Source of the DNA: DASTBU01 sp035711845
Lineage (GTDB): Bacteria; Acidobacteriota; Vicinamibacteria; Vicinamibacterales; 2-12-FULL-66-21
Assembly (NCBI GenBank): GCA_035711845.1
Contig: DASTBU010000043.1
Location: 73,740-137,739, forward strand
DNA: 64,000 nt
Direction of reading: 5' to 3'
Below the pieces are notes generated by a model. It was not told the DNA's origin and did no database searches. It worked only from the letters and a program-made list of their open reading frames with translations. How positions within the stretch are numbered: the stretch's first letter is position 1; the number at the start of each line of letters is the position of its first letter. Below are positions 9,000-16,577 of this stretch, one piece after another. The position numbers were made by a program, and so were the translations under genes.

Positions 9000-9014
9000 C
9001 AGTGCCTGATGGGA
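8994..9014. promoter_or_regulatory. Operator-like perfect dyad overlapping the padR start codon
   Basis: TCCCATCAG (8994-9002), a TGC loop, then CTGATGGGA (9006-9014) form a perfect 9-bp inverted repeat. It covers the padR ATG (8997-8999) and the likely transcription start, and its outer base is the first base of the -10 box. A weaker copy lies 50 bp upstream. Position and symmetry fit a binding site for the dimeric PadR itself; this is inference. Confidence 0.55.
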
Positions 9015-9042
9015 ATCTACCGAGCCCCGCGTCGGTTGTCAA
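9014..9042 (-). promoter_or_regulatory. Sigma-70-type promoter of padR-ADOP
   Basis: On the minus strand a perfect -35 TTGACA (9037-9042) is followed by a 17-base spacer and TAGATT (9014-9019) as -10. The start codon is 14 bases beyond the -10 box, so the predicted leader is at most a few bases long. Confidence 0.6.
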
Positions 9043-9045
9043 CTG

Positions 9046-9063
9046 CCATCAGCGCCTGAGGGG
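9046..9063. promoter_or_regulatory. Second operator-like dyad next to the padR -35 box
   Basis: CCATCAG (9046-9052), CGC, CTGAGGGG (9056-9063) repeat the first dyad with one mismatch in the stem. The centres are 50 bp apart, about five helical turns, and this copy begins three bases from the -35 box. The arrangement suits cooperative repression. Confidence 0.45.
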
Positions 9064-9315
9064 AAACGGGAGCGCTGCGGCGACTTCGGAAGTGCGACCA
9101 GATTATGCCCCGACTGCTCAATCAGGTCGCGCAGGCCGCTTTGAAGTCCAAGGGCGATATCTTCGAGCTGCTCGACCCGCGGTTCGTCGGCCGTCTCGGC
9201 CCAGCGTCGAGCCGCCAAGTTGCTTCGCGAACTCCGTAGCCCTGGCTACCGCGTCGAACTCCCGGCGGCGTCAGGGGAATGCCTTGTGACCGTCCCCCCG
9301 ATTTTCGGCCCTCTT
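9064..9315. other. Gene-free stretch upstream of padR, no feature recognised
   Basis: The plus strand has weakly protein-like text around 9104-9240 but no start, ribosome site or family motif. The frame is broken, so at most it is decayed coding DNA. Nothing else was seen. Confidence 0.35.
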
Positions 9316-10248
9316 TCAGATCACCGTCCGCGTCGTCCAGCGGCGGCTCTGCCGCGCCTCGACCTTCCCTTTCAGCGTCTGGCGGTTCTTCTCGCGCACG
9401 ATCTCCAGGGTGAACTCGTGACCTTCCTCGAGCCGCCGCACCTGGCGCGACAGCGCTGAGGGTGAGTCCACGGCCGACCCGTCGATCGAGACGATGACGT
9501 CGCCCGCCTTCAGGCCGGCCTTCGCGGCCGTCGAATTGTCGGCCACCGACGTCACGAGCACGCCTTCTTTGGCGCCGAAGTAGTCACCGAGCTGCTCGGA
9601 CAGCGAGCTGACCGTGATCCCGAGCCTTCCGGAGCCGCCCCAGAAGCCCTCCCACTCCGGCAGGAGCTCGAACACATCGGGCGCCGGTCGCGCTGGAGGT
9701 GGAGGCAGTGTCGGTGGTGTCGGCGGTACGGGGGGACGAGGCGCGATGCGGATGTCGGGGAGGCCGTCGAAGTCGCCGAAATACCTGAACCCGCCTGAAG
9801 CCTCCGGCCGGACCAACAGCGTGGTCCGCTGCCCGTCGCGGACGACGACCGCCTGCACTTCGCGATCCGCCGGGGTTTCCTGTACGAGCCGCGAGAACTG
9901 CCTCGAGCTCCGGACGCGCTCCCCGTCGAACTCAACGACGATGTCGCCGGCCTTGAAGCCGGCTTTCTCGGCAGGACTGTCGGCGGTGACGTCCTCGATG
10001 AGCACGCCGCCGATCGCCGGCAGCTTCGCCCGCTTTGCCGCCTCTTCGTCGACATCCTGGATCGACACGCCGATGCGGCTCCCGCCCCGGAAAACCTGCA
10101 TCGTCGAGGAGGGCTCCACCTTCACGATGGAAGGCTCACCCTTCGCCCGCACCTTGCTCTGCCCTTCCGCCACCGGCGCCATCGCGGCACCGATGCCCAC
10201 GCCCGCGACCATCGCCAGGGTGACGGCGGCCGTTGTTCTGACTCTCAT
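9316..10248 (-). CDS. Exported protein with two PDZ domains and no protease domain
   Basis: A 310-residue protein with an N-terminal signal peptide (residues 1-28, ending near APVAEGQ). PDZ domain 1 is at about 58-148, with 'IGVSIQDV...GVLIEDVTADSPAEKAGFKAGDIVVEFDGERV'. A proline-rich linker follows (170-192, PPVPPTPPTLPPPPARP). PDZ domain 2 is at about 207-295, with 'LGITVSSL...GVLVTSVADNSTAAKAGLKAGDVIVSIDG'. It looks like the PDZ part of a DegP/HtrA protein, but the trypsin-like catalytic domain is absent, so it probably binds exported polypeptides as an adaptor or chaperone. It is not clearly in an operon. Target unknown. Confidence 0.82.
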   Translation of the reverse strand: MRVRTTAAVTLAMVAGVGIGAAMAPVAEGQSKVRAKGEPSIVKVEPSSTMQVFRGGSRIGVSIQDVDEEAAKRAKLPAIGGVLIEDVTADSPAEKAGFKAGDIVVEFDGERVRSSRQFSRLVQETPADREVQAVVVRDGQRTTLLVRPEASGGFRYFGDFDGLPDIRIAPRPPVPPTPPTLPPPPARPAPDVFELLPEWEGFWGGSGRLGITVSSLSEQLGDYFGAKEGVLVTSVADNSTAAKAGLKAGDVIVSIDGSAVDSPSALSRQVRRLEEGHEFTLEIVREKNRQTLKGKVEARQSRRWTTRTVI

Positions 10249-10626
10249 GCTGAGTTCTCCATGCCGAATCGAAATCGCCTTAGATCCTTCGACGAACCAA
10301 CACCCCGTTCACGAGCGCGCGCCAGCGAACCCTTGAACCCCGGAACCTTGAACCCTGAACCCCGTGAGAGAGACGCATCGATTTTTGAAAAGGTTGTGTC
10401 CGGGCCGTCCGGGATGGAGGTCACAAGGCGTCACCGCAATGGGACGGCGGGGTACGGGAACCGAGGATTTCCGGGCGTTCGGGCGGGCACGGGATTTGAT
10501 GTGGTGGGGGGTGGTCGCGCGGAATCAACGGGGTGCGTTAACTCAGGCAGGCGCTGGCATCGCCGCATCCCGTCGCAAGTTGTCCGATTTCGCGCGGCCA
10601 TTCGTGTCTCTGGGAGGAGTACCACG
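10249..10626. other. Divergent intergenic region with a GAACCCY repeat tract
   Basis: No credible gene lies between the divergent PDZ protein and lipoprotein genes. The left part holds the 7/8-bp repeat tract listed at 10327-10363. The rest is G-rich (GGGATGG, GGGACGGCGGGG, GTGGTGGGGGGTGG) without a recognisable promoter, apart from the good ribosome site just before 10627. Confidence 0.4.
10327..10363. repeat. Degenerate 7/8-bp tandem repeat, unit GAACCCY
   Basis: Five head-to-tail units can be read: GAACCCTT, GAACCCCG, GAACCTT, GAACCCT, GAACCCC. It belongs to the same structural class as the other short-period arrays in the window but has its own unit. Confidence 0.65.
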
Positions 10627-11007
10627 ATGCGTAAATCGATTACGCGTTCCGCAGGTTCCTGGACCCTGGCGCTCACCGTTTCGATTGCCGCCCTGATCCT
10701 TGCCGGCTGCGCCCTGGCGACCAGTCCGTCGGTGGCCGAGCTGAAGTACAACCCGGGCCGATACCAGGACAAGACCGTCGCCATCGAGGGGGTGGTGACG
10801 AGTTCCTGGGGAGTGCCCCTGGTCCCGTTCCGGTTCTACAGGGTGGACGACGGGACGGGTGAGATGACGGTGCTCTCGCAGAGCGGCCGCGTGCCCACGA
10901 AAGGCGCCCGCGTGCGGGTGAAGGGGCGCGTCAACGAGGTCGCCACGCTCGGCGGCCAGAGCGTCGGCCTGCACATCCAGCAGACCGACCTCGACTTCAA
11001 GCGGTAG
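10627..11007 (+). CDS. Small lipoprotein with OB-fold-like domain
   Basis: A 126-residue protein with a lipoprotein signal peptide. The hydrophobic stretch 'LALTVSIAALILAGC' ends in the lipobox L-A-G-C, with the lipidated Cys at about residue 28. The mature part reads 'RYQDKTVAIEGVVTSSWGVP...FYRVDDGTGEMTVLSQSGRVPTKGARVRVKGRVNEV'. This is the strand pattern of small OB-fold (tRNA-anti-like) domains found in exported proteins. The ATG at 10627 is preferred over earlier in-frame starts because GGAGGAG lies at 10611-10617 and the signal peptide begins there. It converges on the beta-lactamase-like gene with a two-base gap. Ligand unknown. Confidence 0.75.
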   Translation: MRKSITRSAGSWTLALTVSIAALILAGCALATSPSVAELKYNPGRYQDKTVAIEGVVTSSWGVPLVPFRFYRVDDGTGEMTVLSQSGRVPTKGARVRVKGRVNEVATLGGQSVGLHIQQTDLDFKR

Positions 11008-11009
11008 CT

Positions 11010-11936
11010 TCACCGGATCCGGCGCCCGTATTCCGAGCTGAGGGCGAGCCGGTTGAAATAGTCGAAGGCGCGGCGCGATGCTGTCTCGATGGCCGCATCG
11101 CCCGCGCCGTTCTCCTTCAGGAACGTCGTCATCATCACGAAGATGTAGGGACGCGACTCGAGGTAGACAATCCCCGCGTCCACGGCAACACCCTCCAGGC
11201 CTCCCGGCTTGTTGGCCACCTCCACGCGCGGCGGAACGCTGCGGCGCAGGGCGCTGGACTTGGGCTTCTTCAGCACGGCCAGCATGTCCTGATGGCTCGC
11301 CTTGCTGAGGCCTTCCCCACGGTGAACGATCTCCAGCAGGCGCGCGATCTCCGCCGGCGTGGCCACGTTCTCCTCGCCGCGCCTGGCCGCGTCGAGATCT
11401 ATCATCCGGCGGCGAAGCCTGGTCTGGTCGAGACCGAGCGCTGACATCCGGCTGTTGACGTTCTGCATGCCCACGACGTCGATGAGGACGTTGGTTGCCG
11501 TGTTGTCGCTCAGCACGATCATCAGCGTCGCATAGTCGCCGAGCGAGAGCGTCGGAGACGTGAGCTCGTTGAGGATTCCCGAACCTCCGACCGCGTGGCG
11601 CCGGTCGAGCGCTCGCGAATCGTCGAGGCGAAGCCTGGCCTCGTCCACCTGCCTGAAGAGCTCGTAGAGGATCGCGATCTTGATCGTCGAGGCGGTCGGA
11701 AAAACCTCGTGCTCGAGCCGCCCGAGACGATCGCCGCTGGTCAGGTCGACGAGCGTATAGCCGACGACGCCGTCGACCGCGGCCGCCTCGGCTTCGAGCC
11801 GTCGCCCGAGGGCCTTCCACAGTTCCGACGCCTTGGCGTTCTGCGCCGCCTGCGCGGCAATCAGCGAGGGCGCCGTCAGAACGGAACCGGCCGCGAGCAG
11901 CGCTGCGCCGAGCAAGACGATTATCCTGACGCGCAT
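11010..11936 (-). CDS. Class A beta-lactamase-like serine hydrolase
   Basis: A 308-residue exported protein of the penicillin-binding/beta-lactamase fold. The signal peptide covers residues 1-29 (IIVLLGAALLAAGSVLTAPSLIAAQ). The catalytic serine motif S-T-I-K is at 83-86, the SDN loop at 143-145, and an Omega-loop-like 'RRGEENVATP' at 185-194. 'NKPGG' at 242-246 stands where KTG is usual. Family membership is clear, but whether it hydrolyses beta-lactams or acts as a D,D-peptidase-like or esterase protein cannot be told, because the KTG box is changed. The ATG at 11936 is chosen because AGGTGG lies seven bases upstream and the signal peptide starts there. An upstream extension in the same frame would come from the adjacent inverted-repeat element and is not used. 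Confidence 0.82.
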   Translation of the reverse strand: MRVRIIVLLGAALLAAGSVLTAPSLIAAQAAQNAKASELWKALGRRLEAEAAAVDGVVGYTLVDLTSGDRLGRLEHEVFPTASTIKIAILYELFRQVDEARLRLDDSRALDRRHAVGGSGILNELTSPTLSLGDYATLMIVLSDNTATNVLIDVVGMQNVNSRMSALGLDQTRLRRRMIDLDAARRGEENVATPAEIARLLEIVHRGEGLSKASHQDMLAVLKKPKSSALRRSVPPRVEVANKPGGLEGVAVDAGIVYLESRPYIFVMMTTFLKENGAGDAAIETASRRAFDYFNRLALSSEYGRRIR

Positions 11937-11967
11937 GCGAGCACCACCTGTGAAGGAGCCTCTAGGT

Positions 11968-12216
11968 CCACGATTCACGTGAGTTGAGCATACGACGCGG
12001 GTGGCGCACGGCGGGGCGCCCCGCCCGCCGCGCAGGCGCCGGGGCCCCCGCCGCGCGTTTTCCAGCGCGGTGGGGTGGAGGAGCCACACGCGTGACAAGT
12101 GCTTTTGGCGCCGAGCCGGGGTCCCCGCCGCGCACGCCTGCGCGGTGGGGTGGTGGGGACGGGTGGGGCTGCCGGGCGCCAGGACCCGCGTTCATCTCAA
12201 CTCACGTGAATCGTGG
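11968..12216. mobile_element. MITE-like element, 249 bp, with perfect 21-bp terminal inverted repeats
   Basis: The left end 11968-11988 (starting CCACGATTCACG) and the right end 12196-12216 (ending CGTGAATCGTGG) are perfect 21-bp inverted repeats, with weaker symmetry running about 14 bases further in (ACGCGGGT on both sides). The inside is very GC-rich and holds two direct copies of a 38-40-bp hairpin unit (12039-12078 and 12116-12153), each with a CCGCGC...GCGCGG-type stem. There is no coding capacity. No obvious target duplication could be seen. The right arm supplies the last codons and lies next to the stop of the SpoIIE-type phosphatase gene. The inverted ends, size and lack of genes fit a miniature transposable element. 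Confidence 0.65.
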
Positions 12217-14024
12217 GGATAACTCTTCAAGGCGTCGATCCGAATCACAACGGCGGTCATGTCGTCGTTGGCTGCGGCCTCGCCGCGCCATTCGGCGACG
12301 GCGTCGAAGATCGCCTGGACGATCCCGGCCGAGGGCAGGTCCTTCGATCGGCCGACCACCTCGAGCAACCGCGCCGCCGTGAACTCCTGGCCCTGCTCGT
12401 TCATCGCCTCGAAGACCCCGTCGGTGCAGTAGATGAACACATCACCGGGGTGGAGCGCGAACGACACCTCGTCGTAGGTCGATCCGGAGAACGATCCCAG
12501 CGGGACGCCCGGAAGCTCGATCTGGGCGCAGCCGTCGGCGGAACAGCGAATCGGATACGGCAGCCCCGAGTTCGCCATGATCATCGTGTGCCGCTTCAGG
12601 TCGAAGATGGTGTAGCAGAGCGTGCAGTAGTACTCCTCGAGGTGCCGCTGGTGCAGGATCGTGTTGATCGACGAGAGCACGCTGGCGGGGCTCGAGCGCT
12701 CCGGCACGTACCGGCGACGGTACGTTCGCCCGCGCACGAGCTCGGCGGCAAACGCACTGTAGAGCGCCGCCGGCACGCCCTTGCCGGAGACATCGCCGAC
12801 GGCAACCACGAGCGTGTTGGATTCCGGCGCGAGATAATCGTGGAAGTCTCCGCCCAGCTCGCGGGCCGCGTCGAAGGAGGCAGCGATGTCGACGCCTTTG
12901 AGCCGCCTGGGCGGCCCCGCCGGCAGGAGCGCTGCCTGCACGCGCTGCGCGAAGCGAACTTCTTTTTCCAGACGCACCTGGTTGGCTCGTATCTCGTCGT
13001 ACAGCCGGGCGTTCTCGATGGCGACCGCGGCCTGTGCCGCGAGCAGCGTCAGGATCTCCACGTCGCGTTTGCTGAAGGCATCGAGCTCGGGACTCTCGAG
13101 GTCCAGCACGCCGATGCAGCGGTCCTTCAGAAGGAGCGGGATCGCCAGCTCCGAGCGCACATCTTCAACCACCTTGATGTAGCGCGGATCCAGCGACACG
13201 TCCGGAACCAGGACGACTTCCTTGTGGAGGGCGGCGTACCCGACCAGACCCTCGCCGAGCCGCACCCGCGGGACCTCCACCCTCTCCCCGTATTGCACGG
13301 CGAGCTTGATCTCCAGCTCGTCGTCCTCGTTGAGGAGCAGGATGCCCAGCGTCCGGTAATCGACGAGACGGCGCGCGAGTTGGCCGAGGCGCGCGAGGAG
13401 CTCGTCGAGCTCGAGGAGCGAAGCGACTTCGCGTCCAACCTCCGAGAGCGTTTCGAATGCTTCCGCGTCCCGGCGGATTTGCTCGAACAGCCTGGCGTTG
13501 ACGAGCGCAACCGCGACGTGCGCCGCGAATTGGCGGAAGATGGCCACGTCCCGTGCGTTGAACTGGTCCCGCGTCCGGCCCAGGATGTTGAGGGCGCCGA
13601 TCGGCCGGGACTTGTGCATCAGCGGCACGACGATCTCGGCCGCCATCCCGGGAACGGACTCGACGTAGCGGGGGTCCGAGGCCACGTCGTTCGCGAGCAG
13701 CGGCTGCTCGCTCGCGACGGCGGCACCCACGAGACCCTGCCCCAACGTCAGGCGGACAGGCGCACTACTCGGCGGATATCCAACGGCGTACGCGATCCTC
13801 AGCTCCGCCCGGCGCTCGTCGAGCAGATAGACGGCAAAGGCCTCGAAGGCAATCAGGCGGGACATCAGCCGCGGGATCTGCCGCAGCAGATCGTCGAAAT
13901 CGAGCACGGCCGTGACCTGGCGGCCCAGGTCGAACAGCGTCGTGACGATCTCGTGTTCTGCAGCGGCCCCCGGGACCGTGCCGGTCGTGACGGACTCTCC
14001 GTCGGCTGAATGTGCGTGAGTCAC
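12192..14024 (-). CDS. GAF-GAF-SpoIIE/PP2C-type protein serine phosphatase
   Basis: A 610-residue soluble regulator. GAF domain 1 is at about residues 38-180 and GAF domain 2 at about 205-345 (both with 'LGxGLVG' and 'E/DxxxPL' signatures). A short helical linker of the sort that couples such domains follows (ENARLYDEIRANQVRLEKEVRFAQRVQAALLP). The SpoIIE/RsbU-type phosphatase domain has the metal-binding 'GDVSGKGVPAALYS' and 'GELGGDFHDY'-like motifs, 'YCTDGVFEAMNEQG' and the final 'ANDDMTAVVIR'. Such enzymes dephosphorylate anti-anti-sigma factors in partner-switching pathways; none is encoded nearby. The final seven residues (HDSRELR) are encoded by the terminal inverted repeat of the adjacent element, so the natural C-terminus seems to have been replaced. 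Confidence 0.9.
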   Translation of the reverse strand: MTHAHSADGESVTTGTVPGAAAEHEIVTTLFDLGRQVTAVLDFDDLLRQIPRLMSRLIAFEAFAVYLLDERRAELRIAYAVGYPPSSAPVRLTLGQGLVGAAVASEQPLLANDVASDPRYVESVPGMAAEIVVPLMHKSRPIGALNILGRTRDQFNARDVAIFRQFAAHVAVALVNARLFEQIRRDAEAFETLSEVGREVASLLELDELLARLGQLARRLVDYRTLGILLLNEDDELEIKLAVQYGERVEVPRVRLGEGLVGYAALHKEVVLVPDVSLDPRYIKVVEDVRSELAIPLLLKDRCIGVLDLESPELDAFSKRDVEILTLLAAQAAVAIENARLYDEIRANQVRLEKEVRFAQRVQAALLPAGPPRRLKGVDIAASFDAARELGGDFHDYLAPESNTLVVAVGDVSGKGVPAALYSAFAAELVRGRTYRRRYVPERSSPASVLSSINTILHQRHLEEYYCTLCYTIFDLKRHTMIMANSGLPYPIRCSADGCAQIELPGVPLGSFSGSTYDEVSFALHPGDVFIYCTDGVFEAMNEQGQEFTAARLLEVVGRSKDLPSAGIVQAIFDAVAEWRGEAAANDDMTAVVIRIDALKSYPHDSRELR

Positions 14025-14239
14025 TGATCCTGGTGGTCTTTCTCCGATCCGCTCGAGGAGCGCCTTTCCCTTTTCGGGTCGCGGCGGCAGCAGGCCAGAA
14101 CCGGATTATACTGGCAAATCCCGTTCATGACCGCGGGAGGACGGCGTCAGAACCACGCCGCGTCTCTGAAGTCGGCTGCGCCAGAAACGTCGCTCGATCA
14201 GGCGATTTGAAACTCGCAAGTCCTCTCCCAGACTCGTAA

Positions 14240-14695
14240 ATGGATCTCAAGCTTCCACTGGACTACGGCGCGATCGAGCGGATCCTGCCGCATCGATATC
14301 CCTTCCTGCTCGTCGATCGGATCACCGAACTCGAGCCCGACAAACGGATCGTCGGGATCAAGAACGTCACGTTGAACGAGCGGTACCTCGCCCACCGCGA
14401 AGGGGAGCGGCCGGTGCTGCCCCCGACTATCCTGACGGAGGCGGTCGCGCAGGTCGGCGCCATCATGATCCTGGCGAAACCGGAGAACCGGGAAAAGCTC
14501 ATTTACTTCATGGGCATCGAACGCGTCCGCTACCGTCGGCCCGTCCATCCCGGCGACGTCGTGGAAATCGAGGCGATGGTGCGGCGGCTCCGCAGCCGCG
14601 TGGGAGTGCTCCGGGGAATCGCGAGGGTCAACGGGAAGGTCGCCGTCGAAGGGACCATGACGTTTGCCCTCGGCCCGCGCAGCGAGGTGGAGTAG
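14240..14695 (+). CDS. FabZ-like (3R)-hydroxyacyl-ACP dehydratase with altered active-site loop
   Basis: A 151-residue hotdog-fold protein, the length of FabZ, which dehydrates 3-hydroxyacyl-ACP in fatty acid synthesis. 'ILPHRYPFLLVDRITEL' and 'IVGIKNVTLNERYLAH' are conserved. The catalytic pair appears kept as H52 and E67 (TEAVAQ). The loop between them reads 'REGERPVLPPTIL' instead of the usual 'FPGxPxxPGVLxxE' and is one residue longer. This may mark a paralogue with a different substrate rather than the housekeeping enzyme. It is not next to lpxA, lpxD or other fab genes here. It is transcribed away from the phosphatase gene across a 215-base gap containing a TATACT-like box near 14107. 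Confidence 0.8.
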   Translation: MDLKLPLDYGAIERILPHRYPFLLVDRITELEPDKRIVGIKNVTLNERYLAHREGERPVLPPTILTEAVAQVGAIMILAKPENREKLIYFMGIERVRYRRPVHPGDVVEIEAMVRRLRSRVGVLRGIARVNGKVAVEGTMTFALGPRSEVE

Positions 14696-14718
14696 GGACG
14701 CGGTCTCGCGAGTCTCGA

Positions 14719-15333
14719 TCAACGTACGATCAGCAGGACCGCGCCCACCTTCACCGCTCTCGACATCCAGACGATCCACTTCGCATCCGGTTCGAAGTAC
14801 CGCCAGACATCCAGCACGGCCGGCGCCAGTACCAGCGCGCCAATCCACGGTTCGTTCGTGCAAGACGCCACGGCCATCCCTCGTGTGTCGCGCTCGTCGG
14901 GACCCGTTTGAGCGAAGGCGGCCCCGGCGTAGGCCGCCGAGGCGAGCACGTTGAACGCGAACACGCCCTTCTTGAAGGGTGCGGCCTGCTGGCGCAGACG
15001 CGGGTGCCGCGTGAGCAGCCACTCGTTGACGGCATGCTGAACCCAGAACCCTGCGGATGAAACAGCGAACTCGCGTCGCGGCGAGAGATCGTCGCGGTGC
15101 GAGATCGCAAAGAACGGGATGCCGTGAAAATCGATCGCGCGAATGCCAGGATCCGCGTCGAAGACGACGTCGAAGAAGAGGTGCCCGCCTTCGTGCGCGG
15201 CCAGCCCGACCGCCGCTCCCGCAAGGAAGACGCCGGCTGCAGCAATGCGATTCACACCCGGGTCGGGAGTTTCCTGCCGAGCTTGCGCCCAAGCCGTCGA
15301 GCTCGCAAGCGCAACTACAAGAAAGCACAGCAC
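14719..15333 (-). CDS. Exported or membrane protein with an HExxH-type motif (HEGGH)
   Basis: From the GTG at 15333 the protein has 204 residues and begins with a signal sequence (LCFLVVALASSTAWAQ). A hydrophobic helix follows (IAAAGVFLAGAAVGLAAHEGGHLFFDVVF) carrying HEGGH, the two-His pattern of zinc metalloproteases such as the M50 membrane class. Two more hydrophobic stretches are seen near the middle and at the C-terminus (AVKVGAVLLIV). A third zinc ligand is not evident. The GTG is preferred because GGGAG sits ten bases upstream and the signal peptide starts there; a longer frame would overlap the small gene on the other strand. Family not recognised; a metal-dependent peptidase is a guess. 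Confidence 0.6.
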   Translation of the reverse strand: MLCFLVVALASSTAWAQARQETPDPGVNRIAAAGVFLAGAAVGLAAHEGGHLFFDVVFDADPGIRAIDFHGIPFFAISHRDDLSPRREFAVSSAGFWVQHAVNEWLLTRHPRLRQQAAPFKKGVFAFNVLASAAYAGAAFAQTGPDERDTRGMAVASCTNEPWIGALVLAPAVLDVWRYFEPDAKWIVWMSRAVKVGAVLLIVR

Positions 15334-15445
15334 TAAACTGCTTCTCCCGCGGCGATGCCCGTCCGGCTCTGCCGTGGCACACACGTTGCTCTTACGGTCG
15401 AGCAGACGTCGGATGGCGCATGGAGCGCTACCAGGGAGACAAGCG

Positions 15446-15592
15446 ATGCTCGAAACGATTGCCATCATTCTGATTATTCTGTGGCTGCTCGGTATGGTCA
15501 GCGGCTACACGCTCGGCAACTTCATCTACGTGCTGCTGGTCATCGCGATCGTACTGTTCCTCGTTCGATTGATCAGCGGCCGTCGAGTCTGA
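15446..15592 (+). CDS. Small two-helix membrane protein of the lmo0937 family (DUF5670)
   Basis: A 48-residue protein, 'MLETIAIILIILWLLG' then 'MVSGYTLGNFIYVLLVIAIVLFLVRLI' and a basic tail SGRRV. It has two transmembrane helices with a G-Y-T-L-G-N turn, matching the small lmo0937-type membrane proteins that are widespread and often stress-induced. GGGAG at 15434-15438 lies seven bases before the ATG. Function unknown. It is divergent from the HEGGH protein gene. Confidence 0.8.
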   Translation: MLETIAIILIILWLLGMVSGYTLGNFIYVLLVIAIVLFLVRLISGRRV

Positions 15593-15611
15593 CGCCTCGG
15601 GGAACTCTCCT

Positions 15612-16577
15612 TCAGGCAATGCGCCGAGCTTCAGGACGAGCGGACAGTACGGCTGGTGCCGGCGTCGTCCGCGGAGCTGAACCGGCGGTCAGTCGCACGA
15701 GCGCAACCCCGGCAAACACCAGCAGCGCCGCGATCGCCATCCGCGACGTGAACGGCTCGCCCAGCACGAGCACACCCAGCGCGACCGCGATCACCGGGTT
15801 GAGATACGCGTACAGCGAGACGAACGATACGGGTAGATGCCGCAAAGCGTATGTGTACGCCACGAATCCGCCGATCGATCCGATCACCGACAGGTACACG
15901 AACGCCGTGGCGGTCCGGGTCGTGAAGAACAGGTCCGCCCACTCGCCGCGCACCGTTCCCGCAAGGATCATGAGGAGACCGCCGGCCAGCATCTGATAAG
16001 CGGTGGTGCCAAGAACGTTGTCCGCGCGCGTGTGCCGCCGCGAGTACGACGAGCCCAGTGCCCATCCGAGCGACGCGATCTGAAGCGCGATCACGCCCGC
16101 CAGGAACTGACGCGTGCCTGAAGTGCCGAACGTCAGTTCCGGCCACACCAGCACGAGGATCCCGCTGAACCCGATGATCAAGCTGACGACGACGGGCAGG
16201 CGGAGGCGTTCTCCACCGGGAAGGCACGCCTCGACAGACGACATCCAGAACGGCGAGGTACCGACCAGCACAGCCGCCAGCCCGCTCGGTATCCACTGCT
16301 CCGCGAAGACGACGCCGCCGTTGCCGAGCCCCAGCAGCAGGAACCCAAGCAGAACGATGCTGCCCCATCGCGAAGGCGGCGGGAGCCTCTCACCACGCGC
16401 GGCGACGTAGGCCGCGAGCAGAGCGCCGGCAAGCGTCCATCGGAGCCCACCCATCAGCGCCGGTGGCATCGATTCGAGGCTGACGCGTATCCCGAGGTAC
16501 GTGGTTCCCCAGATGACGCAAACCGCCACCCACGCTGCATACGCAAGCCGCCGTTCCTGTTGCGATGCGGGCGTCAC
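15612..16577 (-). CDS. EamA-family (drug/metabolite) transporter
   Basis: A 321-residue inner-membrane protein with about ten transmembrane helices arranged as two EamA repeats. 'AAWVAVCVIWGTTYLGIRVSLESMPPALMGGLRW' opens the first, and 'LGTTAYQMLAGGLLMILAG...FVYLSVIGSIGGFVAYTYALRHLPVSFVSLYAYLNPVIAVALGVLVLGEPFT' is the hallmark of the second. Likely an exporter of small metabolites or amino acids. The GTG start at 16577 overlaps the TGA of the Lrp gene in a GTGA junction, so translation is coupled to it. The Lrp pairing suggests control by an amino acid or related metabolite. Confidence 0.88.
   Translation of the reverse strand: MTPASQQERRLAYAAWVAVCVIWGTTYLGIRVSLESMPPALMGGLRWTLAGALLAAYVAARGERLPPPSRWGSIVLLGFLLLGLGNGGVVFAEQWIPSGLAAVLVGTSPFWMSSVEACLPGGERLRLPVVVSLIIGFSGILVLVWPELTFGTSGTRQFLAGVIALQIASLGWALGSSYSRRHTRADNVLGTTAYQMLAGGLLMILAGTVRGEWADLFFTTRTATAFVYLSVIGSIGGFVAYTYALRHLPVSFVSLYAYLNPVIAVALGVLVLGEPFTSRMAIAALLVFAGVALVRLTAGSAPRTTPAPAVLSARPEARRIA

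Noticed and set aside
9104..9289. Protein-like text upstream of padR on the plus strand
   Set aside because: No start signal, family motif or consistent frame; at best decayed coding DNA.
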